A stretch of DNA of 5,209 bases from Bacteroidota bacterium. GTDB taxonomy: Bacteria > Bacteroidota > Bacteroidia > Bacteroidales > Paludibacteraceae. Below the pieces are notes generated by a model. The model did not search any database and was not told the origin of the DNA. It saw only the letters and a program-made list of their open reading frames with translations. This document shows positions 1-5,086 of the stretch, in pieces. How positions within the stretch are numbered: the stretch's first letter is position 1; the number at the start of each line of letters is the position of its first letter. Made by a program: the position numbers and the translations under genes. The DNA lies in NCBI GenBank assembly GCA_022709605.1, contig JAKLIM010000278.1, positions 1 to 5,209 on the forward strand, in the 5' to 3' direction.

Positions 1-1317
1 AAAATATTGCAGAACAGGTTCTTTAATCATTGGCGTGGTGAGAATCCCTGGAGAGACGAAAATAACAAAGAAATACCTGATTTTGTAGAGAAAATTGCCA
101 AAAAAACAAAAGCCTACGAATTGTTGGCTGCAAAATATAACAATAATTCTGATTCAATAGATAAATACCTCAATTTACCTCACCGTACCAAAGTGTTCGA
201 CTATAAATTGGGTGTAAAGGATACTACTTTTAGTGTAATGGATTCGATCAGATATATGAATCACTTTTTACATGGAAGTTTTGTGGCTATGGTTCCTACT
301 TCCGGCGAAGTAAAAGCATGGGTAGGCGATATTGATTTTAATTTCTGGAAATACGATAAGGTTGCGCAATCCAAGCGTCAACCGGGTTCTACATTCAAGT
401 TATTTGTATATACAGCAGCCATGATGCAAGGAATTGCTCCGTGCGATACCCGTGTTGACAGACCTGTAAGTTGGGAAGTGACAGAAAAAGGGAAGAAAAA
501 AATGTGGCGACCATCGAATGCAAACGGCAATTTTATGGGAACAGTAAGTTTAAAGCATGCCTTTGCAGCTTCGATAAATACAGTGGCCGTTCAATTAGCG
601 AAGGAAGTAGGAATACCTGAAGTCATTCGATGTGCGCACTTGCTGGGTATTAAAACACCGCTCGAAGCACAACCGGCATTGAGTTTGGGAGCATCGGATG
701 TTACTTTGCTCGAACTTGTAAATTCTTATGCAACCATTATCAACGAAGGAATGTATCATGATCCGATACTTATAACAAAAATTGAAGATTCAAAAGGTAA
801 TGTGATTTATACGCCTAATACGGTGCAAAAACGGGTTGTACCTTACGAAACTGCCTGGCTGGTTACTGAATTACTCAAAGGAGGTTTTACCGAACCCGGC
901 GGAACTTCTCAGGCGCTTTGGGGATGGAATTTGTTTAACTACAATACCGATTTTGGTGGAAAAACCGGAACATCTTCCAATCATTCTGATGCCTGGTATG
1001 TGGGTGTTACTCCGAAACTTATAGGTGGTTCCTGGGTTGGAGGTGAGCAACGAAGCGTTCATTTTCGTACAGGGCAGTTAGGGCAGGGCAGTAGAACTGC
1101 GTTGCCGATTTTTGCTTCGTTTATGGAAAAAGTGTTGGCTGATTCAAAGTTCAAAGACTACCGGGGACGATTTTTGACAAAACCCAAACAAGAAATAAAA
1201 TTGAGTTACCACTGCAAGACGTACTATAAAAAAGATACGACAGCACGCGATACTACTTTGGATGAAACCATTGAATCCTTACCAATTCCCGATCTTTCGG
1301 TGGAAGCCGGTGAGTAA
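1..1317 (+). CDS. Penicillin-binding protein 1A-type transpeptidase, 3' part (5' end outside window)
   Basis: This is the C-terminal part of a bifunctional class A penicillin-binding protein, which polymerises and cross-links peptidoglycan on the periplasmic face of the inner membrane. The frame is open to the first base (AAA ATA TTG ...), so the gene starts upstream; the TTG at 7 is not a credible start. The N-terminal membrane anchor and glycosyltransferase domain are missing from the window. The three transpeptidase motifs are all present: STFK at 388-399 with the acylated serine, SIN at 571-579 and KTGT at 961-972. They lie 61 and 191 codons apart, which fits the family. The segment FFNHWRGENPW near the left edge is typical of the linker before the transpeptidase domain in Bacteroidota PBP1A. 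The tail after about codon 390 is charged and low in complexity. Family is certain; the exact paralogue (PBP1A against 1C) is inferred from the motif context. Confidence 0.95.
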   Translation, partial: KILQNRFFNHWRGENPWRDENNKEIPDFVEKIAKKTKAYELLAAKYNNNSDSIDKYLNLPHRTKVFDYKLGVKDTTFSVMDSIRYMNHFLHGSFVAMVPTSGEVKAWVGDIDFNFWKYDKVAQSKRQPGSTFKLFVYTAAMMQGIAPCDTRVDRPVSWEVTEKGKKKMWRPSNANGNFMGTVSLKHAFAASINTVAVQLAKEVGIPEVIRCAHLLGIKTPLEAQPALSLGASDVTLLELVNSYATIINEGMYHDPILITKIEDSKGNVIYTPNTVQKRVVPYETAWLVTELLKGGFTEPGGTSQALWGWNLFNYNTDFGGKTGTSSNHSDAWYVGVTPKLIGGSWVGGEQRSVHFRTGQLGQGSRTALPIFASFMEKVLADSKFKDYRGRFLTKPKQEIKLSYHCKTYYKKDTTARDTTLDETIESLPIPDLSVEAGE

Positions 1318-1351
1318 TCAGTTTATTTACAATGCTTAATATTTTAAAACA

Positions 1352-1906
1352 ATGAAATTGAATTTTTCGAAACCAGATTTTAAATATCTCGGACAGGTAA
1401 TTCTTACATGGACATTTCTGAATATTACGTTAAATCTTTTTGGACTCTGGTTCAATAAATTAATAAGTAAAGCTAATTTTGAATACCTTACAAATATTTT
1501 TTCAGAATTTGCTGTGCCAATATTGATACAGACATTGATTTTCAGTATTTGTATAATTTTTGGTTACTCGTTGTTGAAAAACAAGAAATACGCAAATTTT
1601 CTTTTTGTGGCTTTTCAGTTTTTGGTTTTCAATATTATCTTTTTACTCAATTTGAAATTTACAAGAATCATTCATTTCGAAACCACCTGGGATAATTGGG
1701 GATTGCTTTATTTGAGTTATAACGGACAATATTTAATTGATATAATAAATTTATTTGCACCATTGAAAGGCAAATTCGACGGTAATATTTTCAGACCCGA
1801 AAACTCAGATATCTTTTATTTGACCTGGGTAGTTTTAACTTCTGTCTACTTTTTCATTGTAACCTTGCTTACATTCCCGGTTTTGAAATTTATGAGAAAG
1901 GAATAA
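1352..1906 (+). CDS. Hypothetical four-helix membrane protein
   Basis: I do not recognise a family for this 184-residue protein. It is very hydrophobic and rich in Phe, Leu, Ile and Asn, with four likely membrane helices at about residues 12-34, 53-75, 80-103 and 154-179. A longer loop at about 104-153 is polar and aromatic (HFETTWDNWGLLYLSYNGQY) and ends in a charged stretch around NIFRPENSD. There is no signal peptide apart from the first helix and no catalytic motif that I can name; the only cysteine is inside helix 2. The ATG at 1352 lies 34 bases after the PBP stop with no TAnnTTTG promoter between, so it is probably co-transcribed with that gene. It could be an accessory protein of the cell-wall operon or simply a downstream passenger. 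It reads as a real gene because it keeps one long open frame with a clean membrane-protein hydropathy pattern. Confidence 0.8.
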   Translation: MKLNFSKPDFKYLGQVILTWTFLNITLNLFGLWFNKLISKANFEYLTNIFSEFAVPILIQTLIFSICIIFGYSLLKNKKYANFLFVAFQFLVFNIIFLLNLKFTRIIHFETTWDNWGLLYLSYNGQYLIDIINLFAPLKGKFDGNIFRPENSDIFYLTWVVLTSVYFFIVTLLTFPVLKFMRKE

Positions 1907-2044
1907 ATTTGATATTACTTCTGTGTTGGATTAATTTTTTTTTTTAATTCAAATAACTGCAATACATTGATTTATGATATTAAGATTCTCAATGTGTTCA
2001 ACAGATTAAATTGTAAATCATTGTATAATAAACTATAAGTGATA

Positions 2045-2078
2045 AAAAAAAGTGAGCAATTATTTGCTCACTTTTTTT
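2045..2078. terminator. Bidirectional intrinsic terminator between convergent genes
   Basis: A perfect 15-bp stem (2045-2059 with 2064-2078) closes a four-base TTAT loop. The GC-containing core is GTGAGCAA/TTGCTCAC, flanked by an A run on the left and a T run on the right, so either strand gives a hairpin followed by a U tract. It lies 138 bases after the stop of the membrane-protein gene and 33 bases after the stop of the thioredoxin gene on the other strand, exactly where a shared terminator for convergent units is expected. Confidence 0.92.
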
Positions 2079-2111
2079 AAATAAAAACATTCTGTTTTCT
2101 TAATTTCAGAA

Positions 2112-2594
2112 TTATTTCTTTTTCAGCAATACTTCTTCAATTGCATTTTTGAATGCTTCTTTAGGCATTGCTCCCTGCGCCATTTGTGGGTTTTCACCCA
2201 TCGGGCAGAAAAGTATGGAAGGAATGCTGCGGATTCCGAATGCAGCTGCTAATTCCTGTTCTTTTTCAGTATCAATTTTGTAAATGTAAATCTGTCCATC
2301 ATATTCTTTCGCCAGGTCTTCAAGAATTGGAGCGATAGTTTTACATGGTCCACACCAGTCTGCATAAAAATCGATGATACATGGTTTATCGCCCAAATAT
2401 TTCCATTCTGTTGGATTGGCGTCGTAATTAGCGACTTTTGTTATAAATTCTGCTTTGGTTAAATGAATTGTTCCCATTTTTTTTACTTCGTTTGTTGTTT
2501 TATTTACTTCGTTGTTATTTTCTTTCGACTTACCGGCACAAGCTGTCACGGCAATAATTATTAGCATTAATGATGCTCCGATAATTTTTCTCAT
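2112..2594 (-). CDS. Thioredoxin-fold lipoprotein (TrxP-like), WCGPC active site
   Basis: This is a 160-residue exported thiol-disulfide protein. Residues 1-18 form a signal peptide (MRKII start, hydrophobic core LMLIIIAV) that ends in a plausible lipobox VTAC with Cys19 as the lipidated residue. A Lys/Asn/Glu-rich tether follows to about residue 40. The thioredoxin domain spans about 41-158, with the classical W80-C81-G82-P83-C84 active site and the cis-proline in SIPS (P125). The sequence resembles the periplasmic TrxP thioredoxins of Bacteroides, though I cannot confirm orthology. A second Met at residue 40 could give a cytosolic form, but the intact signal peptide argues for the long one. 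It is the last gene of the minus-strand run, 157 bases after the HMA gene, and ends just before the bidirectional terminator. I see no convincing promoter in that gap, so it may be read from the ArsR-controlled promoter. It probably reduces or isomerises periplasmic thiols. Confidence 0.93.
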   Translation of the reverse strand: MRKIIGASLMLIIIAVTACAGKSKENNNEVNKTTNEVKKMGTIHLTKAEFITKVANYDANPTEWKYLGDKPCIIDFYADWCGPCKTIAPILEDLAKEYDGQIYIYKIDTEKEQELAAAFGIRSIPSILFCPMGENPQMAQGAMPKEAFKNAIEEVLLKKK

Positions 2595-2704
2595 TTTGAT
2601 AATTTTTTTAATTTATTGAATAATTATTTATTTTGCAAACCATTGATATTTATGTCTTTAATTGTCTATAATCTTTTGTTTTGATTTTACTTGTTTTTGT
2701 CTTT

Positions 2705-2722
2705 CCCCGATAGCTATCGGGG
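2705..2722. repeat. 18-bp perfect palindrome CCCCGATAGCTATCGGGG
   Basis: The sequence CCCCGATAGCTATCGGGG reads the same on both strands and can fold into a 7-bp stem with an AGCT loop. It is strikingly GC-rich for its AT-rich surroundings. From general familiarity, GATAGCTATC-type palindromes recur between genes in Bacteroidota. It lies 29 bases past the stop of the HMA gene (minus strand). No U tract follows on that strand (GGGGAAAGAC), so it is not a standard intrinsic terminator, but it could stabilise or punctuate the transcript between the HMA and thioredoxin genes. Confidence 0.8.
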
Positions 2723-2750
2723 TTGTTCTTTGCTCTTTGTTCTTTGCTCT
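2723..2750. repeat. Two perfect tandem copies of a 14-bp unit (TTGTTCTTTGCTCT)
   Basis: The unit TTGTTCTTTGCTCT occurs at 2723-2736 and again at 2737-2750 without a mismatch. The pair directly abuts the 18-bp palindrome on one side and ends one base before the HMA stop codon (2752-2754) on the other. In the transcript it is a purine-rich AGAGCAAAGAACAA repeat just behind the stop codon. Its function is unknown; replication slippage or a repeat element that includes the palindrome are both possible. Confidence 0.85.
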
Positions 2751-2751
2751 C

Positions 2752-3009
2752 TTACAAAGCACATCCCCAAATCGACGGTTCATCGTAATTCAATTCTTCC
2801 CGGGCCTGTGGAATTTCTTTCCAGTTCAATTCTTCTAAAAGAACCGCAATTTGTTCGCGGGTTACTTCATCGGTGTGGTTCACCACAATTTTTCCTTCAA
2901 TTCTGTCCATTTCGGCACCAAATACGCCACGTAATGAACCTAGTGTTTTCAATACTTTATTGTCGCAAGTCATACATTGCGATTTTGAAACAAAGAACGT
3001 ACTATACAT
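2752..3009 (-). CDS. HMA-domain (heavy-metal-associated) protein
   Basis: This small soluble protein of 85 residues has the ferredoxin-like HMA fold found in copper chaperones, MerP and the N-terminal domains of P-type ATPases. The order is strand TFFVSK, metal-site loop C12-M-T-C15, helix DNKVLKTLGSLRGV, strands FGAEMDRI and KIVVNHTD, helix TREQIAVLLEELNW (to about residue 63). A charged tail ends in WGCAL, which adds a third cysteine (C83). I place the start at the ATG at 3009, not at the in-frame ATG at 3042. The shorter form begins exactly where HMA domains begin, and the extra 11 residues would only re-read the end of the upstream gene. With this start it overlaps the upstream gene by eight bases, which suggests translational coupling. 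The usual MxCxxC is present as QCMTC, so the residue before the first Cys is Gln. It probably binds a soft metal ion or acts as a small thiol protein in the cytoplasm. Confidence 0.87.
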   Translation of the reverse strand: MYSTFFVSKSQCMTCDNKVLKTLGSLRGVFGAEMDRIEGKIVVNHTDEVTREQIAVLLEELNWKEIPQAREELNYDEPSIWGCAL

Positions 3010-3262
3010 TTTTTTTATCTTTTCCGGGTTCGTATTTCTCAAATTCCATCACTTTTTTTTCAGTGTCATTAGGTACATTTGTAGCACATGAGCCGCCCGG
3101 GCAACCAATATTTAAAATAGCCTGTCCTGCAAAGAAAATTGCACCCACCAGATACATTTTTTCTTTGGTCGAGAAGTAGCCAAATATTAAAGCAATTCCC
3201 AGTACCATTTTGAAAATACGAGCGAAATCCCAGGCTGTGAAATATTTTTTAATTGCTTCCAT
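3002..3262 (-). CDS. Small two-helix membrane protein with GCPGGSC motif (DUF2892/YgaP-like, tentative)
   Basis: This 86-residue protein has two likely membrane helices (about residues 14-30 and 36-53) joined by a short STKEK turn. The sequence G53-C54-P-G-G-S-C59 follows helix 2 directly, and then a hydrophilic tail of about 27 residues rich in Lys and Glu. The pattern RIxxxxLGIALI...GCP resembles the DUF2892/YgaP-type membrane hairpin, which often accompanies rhodanese and sulfur genes; this match is from memory of the pattern and is tentative. I chose the ATG at 3262. A longer in-frame start at 3295 would add a highly basic leader (MIYLKRKKRKL) inside the upstream gene and looks like a shadow of its KKKEKK tail. 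The chosen start gives a 14-base overlap with the upstream gene and an 8-base overlap with the HMA gene, so the three are one tightly coupled operon. By the positive-inside rule the topology is ambiguous. Confidence 0.82.
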   Translation of the reverse strand: MEAIKKYFTAWDFARIFKMVLGIALIFGYFSTKEKMYLVGAIFFAGQAILNIGCPGGSCATNVPNDTEKKVMEFEKYEPGKDKKNV

Positions 3263-3467
3263 CAGTTTTCTTTTCTTTCTTTTTAAATAAATCAAGTAGT
3301 AAATAGCCCATTAATGCGCCGTACGCAATACTTATGTACGGATTTGATGTTATCGGACAAGTGCCACTCTGACATCCTACAAAATAATAATACAAATATC
3401 CACCAATTGCACCTGTTGCGGCACCAATTATTTTGAGATAATGTTTTATAATAAATTCTTTTACCAT
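3249..3467 (-). CDS. Small two-helix membrane protein with GCQSGTC motif (DUF6132-like)
   Basis: This 72-residue protein consists of two helices (about 11-30 and 45-61) around a conserved-looking loop, G31-C32-Q-S-G-T-C37-P-I-T-S-N-P. The combination GAIGGYLYYYFVGCxxGTCPITSNP is what I know as the DUF6132 family of Bacteroidota. Both ends are basic (KEFIIKHYLK and KKKEKK), so by the positive-inside rule both termini face the cytoplasm and the two cysteines face the periplasm. They could form a disulfide or bind a metal. The function is not known to me. The gene starts 57 bases after the ArsR stop, and the gap holds a second copy of the operator. Its 3' end overlaps the next gene. The GCxxG[S/T]C motif is shared with the following membrane protein. 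Confidence 0.87.
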   Translation of the reverse strand: MVKEFIIKHYLKIIGAATGAIGGYLYYYFVGCQSGTCPITSNPYISIAYGALMGYLLLDLFKKKEKKTDGSN

Positions 3468-3482
3468 GATTTTAATTTTGTT

Positions 3483-3510
3483 ATGTTCATATCAACATAT
3501 ATTCATATAA
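3483..3510. promoter_or_regulatory. Second ArsR-type operator copy between arsR and the membrane-protein genes
   Basis: Bases 3489-3509 match the arsR operator segment 3842-3862 at 20 of 21 positions; the only change is G to C at 3493. An additional half-site TGTTCATAT (3484-3492) abuts it on the left, so an overlapping second near-palindrome, TGTT-CATATC-AACA (3484-3497), is also present. The TTTG and TAnnTTTG boxes that surround the first copy are absent here. The site lies 16-44 bases upstream of the second gene's start and may bind the same repressor as an auxiliary operator or roadblock. Binding is inferred, not shown. Confidence 0.72.
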
Positions 3511-3524
3511 TGCTATAAAAAAAT

Positions 3525-3821
3525 TTATGTACAATTACAAGTCTTAATACAATCAATAATCTGTACTATTTGTTTGTTTTTCAGCGAATAATAACAATTT
3601 TTACCATCTCGTCTGCAATTCAGAATTCCTTTGGCACGCATGTCGGTCAGGTGATGCGATAAAAGTGATTGTTCGCATTGCAATTGATCCACTAATTGTG
3701 ATACATTCAATTCTTCGGTTTTCGAAAGCAACGAAATAACACACAGTCGGGTGCCATTTGATATTGCTTTGAGTGTGTAAGCAGCTTCTTCCATTTTCTC
3801 TATTTCATTAATTTGATTCAT
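3525..3821 (-). CDS. ArsR/SmtB-family winged-helix repressor, Cys-rich C terminus
   Basis: This 98-residue protein has the compact ArsR/SmtB fold. An N-terminal helix (about 5-17) precedes LKAISNGTRLCVISLL (17-32), then the helix-turn-helix VSQLVDQLQCEQSLLSHHLTDMRAKG (40-65) and the wing LNCRRDGKNCYYSL (67-80), and a C-terminal dimer helix (83-95). The DNA-recognition helix SLLSHHLTDMRAKGIL is typical of the family. The classical ArsR metal site ELCVCDL is replaced by ELNVSQL, so the alpha-3 cysteines are missing. Instead there are cysteines at 27, 49, 69 and 76 and a C-terminal cluster C91-x3-C95-x-C97. That cluster recalls the C-terminal As(III) site of Acidithiobacillus ArsR, or the C-terminal cysteine of persulfide sensors such as YgaV/BigR. 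I choose the ATG at 3821: the in-frame ATG at 3851 lies upstream of the -7 box and inside the operator. It heads the minus-strand operon and very likely represses itself. The ligand is not decidable from sequence. Confidence 0.93.
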   Translation of the reverse strand: MNQINEIEKMEEAAYTLKAISNGTRLCVISLLSKTEELNVSQLVDQLQCEQSLLSHHLTDMRAKGILNCRRDGKNCYYSLKNKQIVQIIDCIKTCNCT

Positions 3822-3836
3822 CTGAGAAATTTTCTG

Positions 3837-3868
3837 CAAATATATGAACATATATTCATATAAACAAA
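3837..3868 (-). promoter_or_regulatory. Bacteroidota-type promoter of the arsR operon (-33 TTTG, -7 TATATTTG)
   Basis: On the minus strand a TTTG (3868-3865) is followed after 20 bases by TATATTTG (3844-3837), a full match to the -7 consensus TAnnTTTG of the Bacteroidota housekeeping sigma factor, at the usual spacing. Transcription would begin near 3830, leaving roughly ten untranslated bases before the ATG at 3821. This placement excludes the longer reading frame from 3851 as the expressed form. Confidence 0.85.
3841..3862. promoter_or_regulatory. ArsR operator: perfect 8-bp inverted repeat in the promoter spacer
   Basis: TATATGAA (3841-3848) and TTCATATA (3855-3862) form a perfect inverted repeat around a six-base CATATA centre. 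Read as a 12-2-12 site, the inner part is TGAACA-TA-TATTCA, which closely resembles the known SmtB/ArsR operator pattern. It fills the spacer between the -33 and -7 boxes and overlaps the -7 box by four bases, so a bound repressor dimer would block RNA polymerase. Autoregulation by the adjacent ArsR gene is the direct inference. Confidence 0.87.
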
Positions 3869-3947
3869 ATATTTTCAGTTTTTTTAAGAATTAATCCTCC
3901 AATTACAAAATCAATTTATTTTTTCATGCAGTTTAAATGTATTTATA

Positions 3948-3978
3948 TCTGAAGTTTTTAAAGAAAAAAGTATCTTTG
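3948..3978 (+). promoter_or_regulatory. Promoter of aroB (-7 TATCTTTG)
   Basis: TATCTTTG at 3971-3978 matches the Bacteroidota -7 consensus TAnnTTTG completely. A three-of-four -33 match, TCTG (3948-3951), lies 19 bases upstream. The ATG of aroB is 18 bases after the -7 box, so the leader would be short. The site is about 110 bases from the divergent arsR operator, too far for direct occlusion by the same repressor dimer. Confidence 0.75.
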
Positions 3979-3996
3979 TAAGCTAAAAGTAAAACG

Positions 3997-5049
3997 ATGA
4001 ATCAACCCGTTACCAAAATTTGTAAAGATTACATTTCTGAACTAAACGAAGCAATTGGAGAAATAGCTCCAGAAAATATATTTATATTGGTTGACGATGT
4101 AACGTATGAGCTTTGTTTGCCTGAAACGCTTAAATCGGCTAAATTAGAAGGTTCGCATGTGATTACAATTCCATCGGGCGATATAAACAAGAATATCGAA
4201 TCGGCTGTAATTATCTGGAAATACCTGAGCGAAAATAATGCCAACAGGAAATCATTGATGATCAATTTAGGTGGAGGAATGATAACTGATATCGGCGGTT
4301 TTGCAGCATCCACTTTCAAACGTGGCATACGGTATATCAATGTTTCAACCACCTTATTGGGTGCTGTTGACGCTGCTACCGGCGGAAAAACGGGTATCAA
4401 TTTTTTAGGATTGAAAAATGAAATCGGTGTATTTGCTCCGGCAAGTGCAGTATTGATTAATATTGAATTTTTCAAAACACTGGATCAACAGAATTTGCGA
4501 TCAGGATTTGCCGAAATGGTAAAACATGCACTCATACATTCGCGCGAGGAATGGAATCGGATTTTAAAGTTTGATTTAGAGTCAATTAGCTTTGATGAAT
4601 TAAGTGTGCTTGTAGCAAGCAGTGTAAATATTAAAGAAAAAGTTGTTGAACAGGATCCTTTAGAAAAAAATATCCGAAAAGCACTAAATCTGGGACATAC
4701 TTTTGGTCATGCATTCGAGAGTTATTCTTATAAAATTAATAAACCTGAATTGCATGGTTATGCCGTAATGTGGGGAATGTTGTGCGAATTATATTTGTCG
4801 CATGTTAAATTAAACTTCCCCAAAGATGACTTATTGAAACTAAAGTGCTTGATAAAAGAATATTACGGAACATTTAATTTCGATTGTTCTGATTACGAAT
4901 TGCTTTTCGAATTGATGACACACGACAAGAAAAACGAATCAAAAGAAATAAATTTTACATTATTATCCGATATTGGAGAAATACAAATTAATCAAAGCGC
5001 CACAAAAGAAGAAATATTTGAATGTTTCGATTTTTTTGCAGGATGCTGA
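3997..5049 (+). CDS. aroB: 3-dehydroquinate synthase
   Basis: This enzyme converts DAHP to 3-dehydroquinate in the second step of the shikimate pathway, in the cytoplasm, using NAD and a divalent metal. The 350-residue length is normal. The NAD-binding loop is NLGGGMITDIGGFAAS (90-105), followed by RGIRYINVSTTLLGAVDAATGGKTGIN. By alignment from memory to the Aspergillus nidulans enzyme, the metal ligands are E173, H234 (NLGHTFGHAFE) and H253 (LHG). The active-site residues D125, K131, N141, K176, K213, R227, N231 and H238 are all present at the expected spacings. The usual HGE after the last metal ligand is HGY here, which I have the impression is common in Bacteroidales. The ATG at 3997 follows a good promoter. 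The next gene starts 37 bases after its stop on the same strand and is probably co-transcribed. Confidence 0.97.
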   Translation: MNQPVTKICKDYISELNEAIGEIAPENIFILVDDVTYELCLPETLKSAKLEGSHVITIPSGDINKNIESAVIIWKYLSENNANRKSLMINLGGGMITDIGGFAASTFKRGIRYINVSTTLLGAVDAATGGKTGINFLGLKNEIGVFAPASAVLINIEFFKTLDQQNLRSGFAEMVKHALIHSREEWNRILKFDLESISFDELSVLVASSVNIKEKVVEQDPLEKNIRKALNLGHTFGHAFESYSYKINKPELHGYAVMWGMLCELYLSHVKLNFPKDDLLKLKCLIKEYYGTFNFDCSDYELLFELMTHDKKNESKEINFTLLSDIGEIQINQSATKEEIFECFDFFAGC

Positions 5050-5086
5050 TAAATAAACAAATACATTAATACAATTTACCATAGAT

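Noticed and set aside
836..1062. Short frames on both strands (836-1024 and 871-1062) inside the PBP gene
   Set aside because: Both overlap the conserved KTGT region of the transpeptidase and are shadow frames.
1935..1945. Run of 11 T residues after the membrane-protein gene as a terminator
   Set aside because: No GC-containing hairpin precedes it; the proper terminator is the 15-bp stem at 2045-2078.
2636..2643. Possible -7 box for the thioredoxin gene on the minus strand (ATGGTTTG)
   Set aside because: The first two positions of TAnnTTTG do not match and no TTTG box lies at the right distance, so I do not call a promoter.
2691..3179. Long plus-strand frame of 162 codons across the HMA and membrane-protein genes
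   Set aside because: It is antisense to two genes with clear family features and its product has no domain logic; it also translates the palindrome and tandem repeat, which marks it as an artefact.
3512..3540. Weak hairpin plus T run just after the arsR stop on the minus strand as an attenuator
   Set aside because: The stem is only about four A/T-rich base pairs (TGTA/TACA), and it overlaps the end of the coding region; chance is likely in such AT-rich DNA.
3873..3996. Divergent control of aroB by the ArsR operator
   Set aside because: The aroB -7 box is about 110 bases from the operator and no second copy of the repeat lies near it.
4029..4475. Minus-strand frame of 148 codons inside aroB
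   Set aside because: It lies wholly antisense to a well-conserved enzyme gene and has no promoter or recognisable product.
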